Shown here piece by piece: positions 51,330-59,965 of a stretch of 64,000 bases of DNA. The stretch is from positions 4,894-68,893 of the forward strand of contig NZ_FOFP01000018.1 in NCBI RefSeq assembly GCF_900110925.1, written 5' to 3'. The stretch comes from Pseudomonas cuatrocienegasensis (GTDB lineage Bacteria > Pseudomonadota > Gammaproteobacteria > Pseudomonadales > Pseudomonadaceae). How positions within the stretch are numbered: position 1 is the first letter of the stretch; every line of letters begins with the position of its first letter. Both the position numbers and the translations under genes were made by a program. Under the pieces are notes generated by a model, which worked only from the letters and a program-made list of their open reading frames with translations, had not been told where the DNA came from and made no database searches.

Positions 51330-52427
51330 ATGGACGAGGTGTTGGTCAGCTTCCAGGGTGTGCAGAAGAGCTATGACGGTGAGTCACTGATCGTCAAGGA
51401 TCTCAACCTGGACATCCGCAAGGGTGAGTTCCTCACACTGCTGGGGCCGTCCGGCTCGGGCAAGACCACCAGCCTGATGATGCTTGCCGGCTTCGAGACC
51501 CCGACCGCGGGTGTCATCCAGCTTGGCGGTCGGGCGCTGAACAACGTGCCGCCGCACAAGCGCGACATCGGCATGGTGTTCCAGAACTACGCCCTGTTCC
51601 CGCACATGACCGTGGCCGAGAACCTGGCGTTCCCGCTCACCGTGCGTGGCATGAGCAAGACCGACGTCAGCGAGCGGGTCAAACGTGCCCTGGCCATGGT
51701 GCAGCTCGACGCCTTCGCCACCCGTTACCCGGCGCAGCTTTCCGGCGGCCAGCAGCAGCGTGTGGCCCTGGCCCGTGCTCTGGTGTTCGAACCGCAGCTG
51801 GTGCTGATGGACGAACCCCTGGGTGCCCTCGACAAGCAGTTGCGTGAGCACATGCAGATGGAGATCAAGCACCTGCACCAGCGCCTGGGCGTCACCGTGG
51901 TTTACGTGACCCACGACCAGGGCGAAGCCCTGACCATGTCCGACCGGGTGGCGGTATTCCACCAGGGCGAAATCCAGCAGATCGCCCCGCCACGCACGCT
52001 TTATGAAGAGCCGTGCAACACCTTCGTCGCCAACTTTATCGGCGAGAACAACCGCCTCAACGGGCGTCTGCTCAGCCGTGATGGCGAGCAGTGTGTGGTG
52101 GCCCTGGAGCGCGGCGAGCAAGTGCGGGCCCTGGCGGTCAACGTCGGTGCCGTCGGCGAGCCGGTGACCCTGTCGATCCGCCCCGAGCGGGTGCGTTTGA
52201 ACGCCGCCAGCGAGCGTTGCGACAACCGCTTTACCGGCCGCGTGGCCGAATTCATCTACCTGGGCGACCACGTGCGTGTGCGCCTGGAGGTCTGCGGCGC
52301 CAGCGATTTCTTCGTCAAGCAGCCGATCGCCGAACTCGATCCTGCCCTTGCGGTGGGCGATGTGGTGCCACTGGGCTGGCAGGTCGAGCACGTTCGTGCG
52401 CTCGATCCGCTGCCTGTCGGGCACTGA
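51330..52427 (+). CDS. agtA: ABC transporter ATP-binding protein AgtA
   Basis: A 365-residue PotA-type ATPase. Walker A GPSGSGKTT, signature LSGGQQQRVALARAL, Walker B LVLMDEPLGALD and the switch His in VVYVTHDQGEAL are intact; a TOBE domain follows (about 280-355). ATG 51330 has AAGG seven bases ahead. It energises uptake of GABA/delta-aminovalerate-type substrates with AgtB, AgtC and AgtD. Confidence 0.94.
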   Translation: MDEVLVSFQGVQKSYDGESLIVKDLNLDIRKGEFLTLLGPSGSGKTTSLMMLAGFETPTAGVIQLGGRALNNVPPHKRDIGMVFQNYALFPHMTVAENLAFPLTVRGMSKTDVSERVKRALAMVQLDAFATRYPAQLSGGQQQRVALARALVFEPQLVLMDEPLGALDKQLREHMQMEIKHLHQRLGVTVVYVTHDQGEALTMSDRVAVFHQGEIQQIAPPRTLYEEPCNTFVANFIGENNRLNGRLLSRDGEQCVVALERGEQVRALAVNVGAVGEPVTLSIRPERVRLNAASERCDNRFTGRVAEFIYLGDHVRVRLEVCGASDFFVKQPIAELDPALAVGDVVPLGWQVEHVRALDPLPVGH

Positions 52428-52466
52428 GCCAACGCGTTACCAACCAGCCACAGTGGAGTCATAAGA

Positions 52467-53498
52467 ATGAACAAATACCTCACATTGCCGGCATTGAGCC
52501 TGGCAATCGCCTGCGCCGCCCCGGCCATGGCCGCGGACCTGACCGTGGTGTCCTTCGGCGGCGCCAACAAGGCCGCCCAGGTCAAGGCCTTCTACGCACC
52601 GTGGGAAGCCAAGGGCGGCAAGATCATCGCCGGCGAGTACAACGGTGAAATGGCCAAGGTCAAAGCCATGGTCGACACCAACAGCGTGTCCTGGAACCTG
52701 GTCGAAGTCGAATCGCCGGAACTGGCGCGCGGCTGCGACGAAGGCCTGTTCGAGGAGCTCGACCCGGCGCAGTTCGGCAATGCCGAAGACTTCGTCGAAG
52801 GTGCCATCCAGCCGTGCGGCGTGGGCTTCTTCGTCTGGTCCACGGTGCTCGCCTACAACGCCGACAAACTCAGCAGCGCACCGAGCGGCTGGGCGGATTT
52901 CTGGGACACCGAGAAATTCCCGGGCAAACGCGGCCTGCGCAAGGGCGCCAAATACACCCTGGAATTCGCCCTGATGGCCGACGGCGTTGCCGCCAAGGAC
53001 GTCTACGGCGTACTGGCCACCAAAGAAGGCCAGGACCGTGCGTTTGCCAAGCTCGACCAGATCAAGCCGCAGATCCAGTGGTGGGAAGCCGGTGCCCAGC
53101 CGCCGCAGTTCCTCGCCTCCGGTGACGTGGTCATGAGCTCGGCATACAACGGCCGCATCGCTGCCGTGCAGAAAGAAAGCAACCTGCAAGTGGTGTGGGA
53201 AGGCGGCATCTACGACTTCGACGCCTGGGCCATCCCGAAAGGTGCCAAGGATCAGGACGCTGCGCGCGAGTTCATCGCCTTCTCGGTACAGCCCGAGCAG
53301 CAGAAGACCTACTCGGAAAACATCGCCTACGGCCCGGCCAACAAGCAGGCAGTCGAGCTGCTCGCTCCGGCGCTGCTCAAGGACATGCCGACCACCCCGG
53401 AAAACATCGCCGGCCAGGTGGCCATGGACGTGACCTTCTGGGCTGACTACGGCGAGCAACTGGAACAGCGCTTCAACGCCTGGGCCGCGCGTAACTGA
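52467..53498 (+). CDS. agtB: Periplasmic substrate-binding protein AgtB
   Basis: A 343-residue binding protein of the PotD/PotF type. A signal peptide (cleavage near residue 22, PAMA-AD) precedes the mature domain with ADLTVVSFGGANKAAQ. It captures the substrate for the AgtCD permease. The strong hairpin following the gene (53513-53538) probably keeps its mRNA level above that of the permease genes. Confidence 0.93.
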   Translation: MNKYLTLPALSLAIACAAPAMAADLTVVSFGGANKAAQVKAFYAPWEAKGGKIIAGEYNGEMAKVKAMVDTNSVSWNLVEVESPELARGCDEGLFEELDPAQFGNAEDFVEGAIQPCGVGFFVWSTVLAYNADKLSSAPSGWADFWDTEKFPGKRGLRKGAKYTLEFALMADGVAAKDVYGVLATKEGQDRAFAKLDQIKPQIQWWEAGAQPPQFLASGDVVMSSAYNGRIAAVQKESNLQVVWEGGIYDFDAWAIPKGAKDQDAAREFIAFSVQPEQQKTYSENIAYGPANKQAVELLAPALLKDMPTTPENIAGQVAMDVTFWADYGEQLEQRFNAWAARN

Positions 53499-53512
53499 GT
53501 CACCCGGCAGTG

Positions 53513-53538
53513 CCCCTCTCCCGTACGCGGGGGAGGGG
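53513..53538 (+). promoter_or_regulatory. Stable intercistronic hairpin between agtB and agtC
   Basis: CCCCTCTCCC and GGGGGAGGGG pair over 10 bp (one T-G) around the loop GTACGC, with no T run. Such stems after binding-protein genes commonly protect the 3' end and uncouple its expression from the permeases. Confidence 0.6.
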
Positions 53539-53566
53539 ATGGTTTTCCCGTTTCCCGGAGTTCGCT

Positions 53567-54814
53567 ATGGCCCTCGCAGTGTCCCCGACCACGGTCACCG
53601 GCCCCACCCTGAAACAGCGTCTGGCCCGTGCCGAGCGCGTCAACCGGCTCAAGGCCCAGGCGTTAATCCTGCCCTTGCTGGTGTTTCTGGTGCTGGTCTT
53701 CCTGGTCCCCATCGTTGCCCTGCTCAACAAGAGCGTGAACAACCCCGAGGTGGTCGGCAGCCTGCCGCGCACCGTCGAGCAGATCGCTGATTGGGATGGC
53801 AAGGGGCTACCCGCCGAGCCGGTGTACCAGGCCTTGGCGCTGGACCTGGCCGATGCGCGCCGCGATCAGACCCTGGGCGATCTGTCCAAACGCATGAACA
53901 TGGAGCTGGCTGGCTACCGCAGCCTGATGGCCAAGACCGCCCGTGCCTTGCCGTTCAAGGACACGCCGGCGTCCTACAAAGATGCGCTGGAAAGCTTTGA
54001 TGAACGCTGGGGCGACCCGGCTTACTGGCAGGTGATCCGTCGCAATGCCAGCAGCGTCACCCCCTATTATTTGCTCGCCGCCCTCGATCACCGTATCGAC
54101 GACCTCGGCGAGCTGACCCAGGCCACGCCCGACCAGGCGATCTACCTGGACATCTTCACCCGCACCTTCTGGATGGGCCTGGTAATCACCGCCATCTGCC
54201 TGGTGCTGGCCTACCCGCTGGCGTATTTGCTGGCCAACCTGCCGACCCGGCAGAGCAACCTGCTGATGATTCTGGTGCTGCTGCCGTTCTGGACCTCGAT
54301 CCTGGTGCGGGTGGCGGCGTGGATCGTGCTGCTGCAGTCCAGCGGCCTGATCAACAGCGCGCTGCTCGGCCTGGGCATCATCGACAAGCCGCTGCAACTG
54401 GTGTTCAACCGCACCGGGGTGTACATCTCGATGGTGCACATCATGCTGCCGTTCATGATCCTGCCGATCTACAGCGTGATGAAGGGCATTTCGCCGACCT
54501 ACATGCGTGCGGCGATCTCCCTGGGCTGTCACCCGTTCGCCAGCTTCTGGCGCGTGTACTTCCCCCAGACCCTGGCCGGTGTCAGTGCCGGTTGCCTGCT
54601 GGTGTTCATCCTGTCGATTGGCTACTACATCACCCCGGCCCTGCTCGGCAGCCCCGGCGACCAGATGGTCAGCTACTTCGTCGCCTTCTACACCAACACC
54701 TCGATCAACTGGGGCATGGCCACGGCCCTGGGCGGCTTGTTGCTGCTCGCGACCCTGGTGCTTTATGTGGTCTACAGCTGGCTGGTCGGCGCAAGCCGTC
54801 TGCGCCTGGGTTAA
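53567..54814 (+). CDS. agtC: ABC transporter permease AgtC
   Basis: A 415-residue PotB-type permease. One TM helix near the N-terminus (about 32-52) is followed by a periplasmic region of about 150 residues and five further TM helices; the EAA loop is AAISLGCHPFASFWRVYFPQ. GGAG precedes the ATG by six bases. It forms the membrane channel with AgtD. Confidence 0.92.
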   Translation: MALAVSPTTVTGPTLKQRLARAERVNRLKAQALILPLLVFLVLVFLVPIVALLNKSVNNPEVVGSLPRTVEQIADWDGKGLPAEPVYQALALDLADARRDQTLGDLSKRMNMELAGYRSLMAKTARALPFKDTPASYKDALESFDERWGDPAYWQVIRRNASSVTPYYLLAALDHRIDDLGELTQATPDQAIYLDIFTRTFWMGLVITAICLVLAYPLAYLLANLPTRQSNLLMILVLLPFWTSILVRVAAWIVLLQSSGLINSALLGLGIIDKPLQLVFNRTGVYISMVHIMLPFMILPIYSVMKGISPTYMRAAISLGCHPFASFWRVYFPQTLAGVSAGCLLVFILSIGYYITPALLGSPGDQMVSYFVAFYTNTSINWGMATALGGLLLLATLVLYVVYSWLVGASRLRLG

Positions 54815-54829
54815 CAGGAGAGTCATCCG

Positions 54830-55657
54830 ATGCTCAGCCCTTACATGTCCCCCGTCGAGCGCATCTGGTACTACAGCCTGCGCACTATCTGCGCGCTGGT
54901 GCTGTTGTTTCTGATCCTGCCGGTACTGGTGATCATCCCGCTGTCGTTCAACGCCGGGACCTTTCTGGTCTACCCGATCGAGTCGTTCTCGCTGCGCTGG
55001 TACGAGGACTTCTTCGCCTCGGCCAGTTGGATGCGCGCGCTGAAAAACAGCCTGCTGGTCGCCCCGGCCGCCACCGTGCTGGCCATGGTCCTCGGCACCC
55101 TGGCCGCCATCGGCCTGACCCGTGGCGAGTTCCGTGGCAAGGCCCTGGTGATGAGCCTGCTGATTTCGCCAATGGTGGTGCCGGTGGTGATCGTCGGGGT
55201 GTCCAGCTACCTGTTTTTCGCGCCGCTGGGCCTGGGCAACAGCTATATATCGCTGATCCTGGTGCATGCGGTGCTCGGCGTGCCCTTCGTCATCATCACC
55301 GTCTCGGCAACCCTGCAGGGTTTCAATTACAACCTGGTGCGTGCGGCCGCCAGCCTGGGCGCCTCGCCGATTACCGCGTTTCGCCGGGTGACCCTGCCGC
55401 TGATCGCGCCGGGGGTGATCAGCGGCGCGCTGTTCGCCTTCGCCACCTCGTTCGACGAAGTGGTGGTGACCCTGTTCCTCGCCGGCCCCGAGCAGGTCAC
55501 CCTGCCACGGCAGATGTTCAGCGGCATCCGCGAAAACCTCAGCCCGACCATCGCCGCCGCCGCGACCTTGCTGATCGGTTTCTCCATCCTCCTGCTGCTG
55601 ACCCTGGAATGGCTGCGCGGGCGTAGCGAGAAAATGCGTACCCAGGTCAGCGAGTAA
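54830..55657 (+). CDS. agtD: ABC transporter permease AgtD
   Basis: A 275-residue PotC-type permease with six TM helices and the EAA loop RAAASLGASPITAFRRVTLP. AGGAGAG precedes the ATG. Last gene of the transporter operon; a terminator follows at 55662. Confidence 0.93.
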   Translation: MLSPYMSPVERIWYYSLRTICALVLLFLILPVLVIIPLSFNAGTFLVYPIESFSLRWYEDFFASASWMRALKNSLLVAPAATVLAMVLGTLAAIGLTRGEFRGKALVMSLLISPMVVPVVIVGVSSYLFFAPLGLGNSYISLILVHAVLGVPFVIITVSATLQGFNYNLVRAAASLGASPITAFRRVTLPLIAPGVISGALFAFATSFDEVVVTLFLAGPEQVTLPRQMFSGIRENLSPTIAAAATLLIGFSILLLLTLEWLRGRSEKMRTQVSE

Positions 55658-55661
55658 GCCC

Positions 55662-55692
55662 ACTGCAGGCACTTCGGGTGCCTGCAGTTTTT
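55662..55692 (+). terminator. Rho-independent terminator of the agt operon
   Basis: CTGCAGGCAC/GTGCCTGCAG, 10-bp perfect stem with loop TTCGG, followed by TTTTT. Confidence 0.92.
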
Positions 55693-55750
55693 GCCCTTCC
55701 CGTGATTGCAGTCTTTACACTGTTGGCCTTTCGCGTGGGTAGGAGGGGCC

Positions 55751-57124
55751 ATGAATCTCAGCGAAGCCAATCTGGAAGAGCTGCTCGACGCGCTGCATGA
55801 CGGGGTCTACATCACCGATGCCGATGGCATCACGCTGAAGGTCAACCGGGCGTACGAGCGCCTGACAGGGCTGCGGGGTGTCGACCTGGTCGGCCGGCCG
55901 ATGCAGGAGTTGGTGCGCGATGGCGTGCTCTCGGAGTCTGTCTCGCTGCGGGTGCTCAAGGAAGGCAAGGCGCTGTCGATGATGCAGCGCGTCAGCCAGG
56001 GTAACCGCCTGCTGGTCAGTGGCACGCCCATTCTGGCGGCAGACGGCAGTGTGCGTTACGTGGTCAGCACCGTGCGTGACATGACCGAACTGCTGCGCAT
56101 GAAGCACGAGCGCGACGAGCTGCAACAGCTCAAGCAATTGCGCTCGAGCACGGCACGCCTGCATGCCGGGCAGCGCGATGCCTTGCTCAACGACTCTCCC
56201 GTGGCGGACCAGGTCGCCTCTGGGCGCGTCTTCGCCCAGGCCCGGCAGGTCGCGCGCAGCGATGTGAAGGTGCTGCTGCAGGGCGAGACGGGCGTTGGCA
56301 AAACCCTTATCGCTCAGTACATCCACACCGCCAGCGCGCGGGCACAGCAGCCGTTTCTGGCGCTCAACTGTGGCGCCTTACCCGAACACCTGATCGAGGC
56401 CGAGTTGTTCGGCTATGTGCCCGGTGCGTTCACCGGTGCCGGCAGCAAGGGCAAGCGCGGCCTGCTGGAACTGGCGCACCAGGGCACGGTGTTTCTCGAT
56501 GAGGTGGGCGACCTGCCGCTGGCCGTGCAGGTCAAACTGCTCAAGGTGATCGAGGAGAGTCGCTTTATCCCGGTGGGTGGCCTGGAGCTCAAGGAGGTGG
56601 ATGTACGCATCATCACCGCCACTCACCATGACCTGCAGCACCGTGTGGCCGAGGGGCGCTTTCGCGCCGATCTCTACTACCGCCTGAACGTGGTGCCCAT
56701 CCATATTCCCGCTTTGCGCGAGCGCAGCGATGAGGTGGTGCCGCTGCTCAACTACTACCTGGCGCAGTTCAACGCTCGGTATGCCCGGCAGTTGAGCTGG
56801 AGCCTGGAGGCGCTGGATCGGCTGGTCGATTACCCCTGGCCCGGCAATATCCGCGAGCTGATCAACCTGGTCGAGCGCATGGTGGTGACCTGCGAGGGTG
56901 ACAGTGTCGGGCTGTTCGACCTGCCCGCCGAAGTGCGTCAGGCGTCGGGGGCAGGAGGTGCTGATGCGCAGATACCGCTGCGCAAGCGCGTCGAATTGCT
57001 CGAGCGCGAGGCGATTCGTGCGGCCTTGCTGCAGCACAAGACCACCCGCGAAGCGGCCCGTGCCCTGGGTATCAGCCAGGCCACCGTGGTACAGAAGATG
57101 AAAAAGTGGGATCACACTGATTAG
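55751..57124 (+). CDS. Sigma-54-dependent transcriptional activator with PAS domain
   Basis: A 457-residue enhancer-binding protein. Residues 1-115 form a PAS sensor domain, followed by a helical linker, the AAA+ domain (Walker A GETGVGKT; GAFTGA loop in YVPGAFTGAGSKGK; FLDEVGDLPL as Walker B) and a C-terminal TyrR-like HTH (TREAARALGISQATVVQKMK). The intact GAFTGA shows that it contacts sigma-54. It most likely activates the divergently unrelated but co-directional dehydrogenase gene downstream, whose upstream region has a sigma-54-like promoter and palindromes. Confidence 0.9.
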   Translation: MNLSEANLEELLDALHDGVYITDADGITLKVNRAYERLTGLRGVDLVGRPMQELVRDGVLSESVSLRVLKEGKALSMMQRVSQGNRLLVSGTPILAADGSVRYVVSTVRDMTELLRMKHERDELQQLKQLRSSTARLHAGQRDALLNDSPVADQVASGRVFAQARQVARSDVKVLLQGETGVGKTLIAQYIHTASARAQQPFLALNCGALPEHLIEAELFGYVPGAFTGAGSKGKRGLLELAHQGTVFLDEVGDLPLAVQVKLLKVIEESRFIPVGGLELKEVDVRIITATHHDLQHRVAEGRFRADLYYRLNVVPIHIPALRERSDEVVPLLNYYLAQFNARYARQLSWSLEALDRLVDYPWPGNIRELINLVERMVVTCEGDSVGLFDLPAEVRQASGAGGADAQIPLRKRVELLEREAIRAALLQHKTTREAARALGISQATVVQKMKKWDHTD

Positions 57125-57147
57125 AAAGTGAATCGATTTCTGCGGGG

Positions 57148-57167
57148 TTGATTGGTTTTCTAATCAA
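57148..57167. promoter_or_regulatory. Palindromic upstream activator site candidate
   Basis: TTGATT-N8-AATCAA, about 80 bp ahead of the sigma-54-like promoter. A further AGAAA-N9-TTTCT dyad lies just upstream (about 57123-57141). Both fit a dimeric enhancer-binding protein. Confidence 0.45.
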
Positions 57168-57231
57168 TTGTTTGTGGTTCGGCGCTGGGTCAAATCGTCG
57201 CAGGCGCTCTGGCGCGGGGCTTTGCGCGAGC

Positions 57232-57247
57232 TGGCACAGCTTTCGCT
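57232..57247 (+). promoter_or_regulatory. Sigma-54-like promoter of the dehydrogenase gene
   Basis: TGGCACAGCTTTCGCT has GG and GC at the canonical 10-bp separation; only one base of the -12 element (TCGC for TTGC) departs from consensus. It lies 52 bp upstream of the start codon, right after a sigma-54 activator gene. Confidence 0.6.
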
Positions 57248-57298
57248 ATGGCTCGGCCTGATTCGTTTTGGCACAACAACGAGAAAAAGGCCCCGCTG

Positions 57299-58447
57299 AT
57301 GAGTATTTCTGCATTCAAGATCGCCAACAAACTGATCACCGGCCGCCAGGCGGTCGAGCAGTTGGCGATCGAACTGCCCCGTCTGAACATCACCAACCCG
57401 TTGATTGTCACCGATAGCATTCTGCTCAAGTCCGGCACTGTCGATCACGTGATCAAGCAGCTGGGCGAGCGCGCCTACGGCATCTTCGAGGGTGTCGAGC
57501 CTGAGCCGGAAATCGCCATTGTCGAAGCCTGCGCCAATGCCTATCGCGCCGGTGGCCATGACGGTCTGATCGGCGTCGGGGGTGGCAGCGCCATCGATAT
57601 CGCCAAGGCGGTGGCGGGTTATGTCGGCCATGACGGCGCCCTGGAGGAGCTGTTCGGCGTCGATCAGATCAAGCGCAAAGGCCCGCCGCTGATTGCCATC
57701 CCGACCACTGCCGGCACCGGCTCGGAGGTCACCAATGTGGCGATCCTCTCTGACAAGCAGGCGCAGTTGAAAAAGGGCATCGTCAGCGACTATCTGCTGC
57801 CGGATGTGGCCCTGGTCAGCCCGGTGATGACCCTGACCTGCCCGCGCAGTGTCACCGCCGCCAGCGGTGTCGATGCGCTGGTGCATGCGGTGGAGTCTTA
57901 CCTGTCGCTCAACGCTTCGCCGATCACCGATGCCCTGGCCATTGGCGCAATCAAGCTGATCGCCAAGGCGCTGCCCAAGGCCTATGCCAACCCGGCTGAC
58001 TTGGCCGCGCGCGAGGACATGGCCACCGCAAGCCTGATGGCCGGCATGGCGTTCGGTAATGCCGGGGTCGGTGCCGTGCACGCCCTGGCCTACCCCCTGG
58101 GCGGGCGCTTCAACATCGCTCATGGCGTCAGCAATGCCTTGTTGCTGCCCTACGTGATGGCCTGGAACAAGCTGGCCTGCGTCGAGCGCATGGCCGAGAT
58201 CGCTGCTGCTCTGGGCGTGCAGACTTATGGTGTGAGTGACAAGGCCGCGGCGGATCTGGCCGTCGAGGCCATGGCCGAGCTATGCGCCAGCGTCGACATT
58301 CCCAAGGGCATGCGCAGCTTTGGCGTACCGGAAGAGGCCATCCCGGCGATGGCCGAGGAGGCCAGCAAGATCGACCGCCTGATGCGCAACAACCCCCGCC
58401 GCCTGACGGCTGGCGACATCGAGCAGATCTACCGCGCTGCCTACTGA
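57299..58447 (+). CDS. Iron-containing (type III) alcohol dehydrogenase, 4-hydroxybutyrate dehydrogenase-like
   Basis: A 382-residue NAD(P)-dependent alcohol dehydrogenase. The dinucleotide loop GVGGGSAIDIAKAVAG, PTTAGTGSEVT, and the metal-binding region SGVDALVHAVESYLS and HALAYPLGGRFNIAHG are complete. AAAGG lies eight bases before the ATG. With a succinate-semialdehyde dehydrogenase two genes downstream, the likeliest reaction is oxidation of 4-hydroxybutyrate to succinic semialdehyde (bacterial 4-hydroxybutyrate dehydrogenases belong to this family). 5-Hydroxyvalerate is an alternative. Substrate is inferred from context. Confidence 0.85.
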   Translation: MSISAFKIANKLITGRQAVEQLAIELPRLNITNPLIVTDSILLKSGTVDHVIKQLGERAYGIFEGVEPEPEIAIVEACANAYRAGGHDGLIGVGGGSAIDIAKAVAGYVGHDGALEELFGVDQIKRKGPPLIAIPTTAGTGSEVTNVAILSDKQAQLKKGIVSDYLLPDVALVSPVMTLTCPRSVTAASGVDALVHAVESYLSLNASPITDALAIGAIKLIAKALPKAYANPADLAAREDMATASLMAGMAFGNAGVGAVHALAYPLGGRFNIAHGVSNALLLPYVMAWNKLACVERMAEIAAALGVQTYGVSDKAAADLAVEAMAELCASVDIPKGMRSFGVPEEAIPAMAEEASKIDRLMRNNPRRLTAGDIEQIYRAAY

Positions 58448-58525
58448 TTTACCGCAACGATGATGATGGGTCCCAGTTCGCTGGGGCCGGCTGAAATACA
58501 ACTCTAATAAAGCTGGGTGACTCAA

Positions 58526-59920
58526 ATGTCCGAACTGCATCAACACGACCTTGGTGTAGAAGCCCCCTACTGGCCGGTGGGGCCATTCAAGGTGCGTCTG
58601 CCTTTTATTCATTACCGCTTCGAGATCTCCGACTACATGCAGGGGCTGCTCATGTGTGCGGTGGATCTGGCAGCGATTCCGCTGATGACCGAGTTTCTCG
58701 GCATGCCGTTTGAGGTCGCACTCGCCGTGGTCATGCTCAACGGGTTGCTCTATCTGGTCCACCACCTGCTCGGCGACCCCGTGGTGCCCGGCTGGATCAC
58801 CCCGGCGATTCCCTTACTGATGGCCTACTGCAGCCAGTTCCCGGAGGGCCCGGAACGGGTGCATGCGCTGATCGCCTTCCAGTTGATGCTGGGGGTGTTC
58901 TCAATAGGGCTGGGCATGACGGGTATGGCGCAGAAGGTGGTGTCGCTGGTGCCTTCGGCGCTCAAGGCCGGGATCATCATGGGCGCCGGGCTTAGCGCGG
59001 TGGTGACGGTGTTCAAGGAAGGCGGGCGCTTCGACACCTTCCCCTGGACCATTTCGATCGCCATCGGCATCGCCTTCTACCTGGTGTTTTCCATCCACTT
59101 TCAGGACCTCAAGAAGCGCAACCGCTTCTGGTGGAACTTCGCCAAGCTGGGCATCTTCCCGATCATCCTGCTGGCCGTGATAGTCGCGCCGCTGTTCGGT
59201 GAGGCGCCTTGGCCGACCATTGAATGGGGTTTCAGCCAGCCGGACTTCGCCACCCTGTGGAATGAGTACACCGTATTCGGCCTGGGGATGCCGCCGTTGA
59301 TGATGTTCGTGACGGCTATCCCCACGGTGTTCGCGGCTTACCTGGTGGTGTTCGGCGATGTGCTCGGTGCCCGGGCGATTCTTTCCGAGGCTGACCATAT
59401 TCGCCGTGACGAGAAAGTCGATTTCAACCCGAACCGTTCGCATCTGATCTTTGGTGGGCGCAATGCCTTTATGAGTATTTTCGGCCCAGACGTGGCGATG
59501 TGCGGGCCGCAGTGGTCGGCCATGCAGGTAGTGATCACCGAACGCTTCAAGGGCGGCGCCAAGGCGATGAAGTCGATCTACGGCGGTGTCGGCTCGTTCC
59601 GCTGGGGCACCAACACCGGTCTGCTGCTGTTGCCGGTGGTGACCCTGGTGCAGCCGATCCTCGGCGTGGCCCTGGCGTTGACCCTGCTGATCCAGGGCTA
59701 TGTCAGCGTCCGCCTGGGCATCATGGAGGCACGCAGCCAGCGTGATCTGGGGATTGCCGGGGTGATTGGCGCGGTATTGGCGATCAAGGGCGCCGGGTGG
59801 GCTTTTGCCATCGGTGTCGGTCTGTGCCTGCTGATCTATGGCGCTGGCTTCTTCCGCGGCGAGAACGACCAGACCTTCAGCAAGGACCTGCCGGACGCAG
59901 AGTCTGCCAACAAAGATTGA
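58526..59920 (+). CDS. Membrane permease, NCS2-like (substrate probably the hydroxy acid)
   Basis: A 464-residue protein with about 12 hydrophobic segments and overall resemblance to xanthine/uracil-type (NCS2) permeases: WPVGPFKVRLPFIHYRFEIS at the N-terminus, VPGWITPAIPLLMA, and AMCGPQWSAMQVVITERFKG. It lacks clear purine-site motifs, and its location between the dehydrogenases suggests uptake of the catabolic substrate. ATG 58526 was preferred over the GTG at 58517. Family call moderate, substrate inferred. Confidence 0.72.
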   Translation: MSELHQHDLGVEAPYWPVGPFKVRLPFIHYRFEISDYMQGLLMCAVDLAAIPLMTEFLGMPFEVALAVVMLNGLLYLVHHLLGDPVVPGWITPAIPLLMAYCSQFPEGPERVHALIAFQLMLGVFSIGLGMTGMAQKVVSLVPSALKAGIIMGAGLSAVVTVFKEGGRFDTFPWTISIAIGIAFYLVFSIHFQDLKKRNRFWWNFAKLGIFPIILLAVIVAPLFGEAPWPTIEWGFSQPDFATLWNEYTVFGLGMPPLMMFVTAIPTVFAAYLVVFGDVLGARAILSEADHIRRDEKVDFNPNRSHLIFGGRNAFMSIFGPDVAMCGPQWSAMQVVITERFKGGAKAMKSIYGGVGSFRWGTNTGLLLLPVVTLVQPILGVALALTLLIQGYVSVRLGIMEARSQRDLGIAGVIGAVLAIKGAGWAFAIGVGLCLLIYGAGFFRGENDQTFSKDLPDAESANKD

Positions 59921-59929
59921 CCATGATTA

Positions 59930-59950
59930 CCGGGAGGCGCTGCCTCCCGG
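59930..59950 (+). promoter_or_regulatory. Intercistronic hairpin
   Basis: CCGGGAGGC-GCT-GCCTCCCGG, 9-bp perfect stem between the permease and semialdehyde dehydrogenase genes, without a T run; probably mRNA stabilising or partially terminating. Confidence 0.6.
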
Positions 59951-59965
59951 TCGAGGACATCACCG

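Noticed and set aside
53807..55672. 621-codon minus-strand frame opposite agtC/agtD
   Set aside because: Gln/His/Arg-rich shadow of two clear permease genes.
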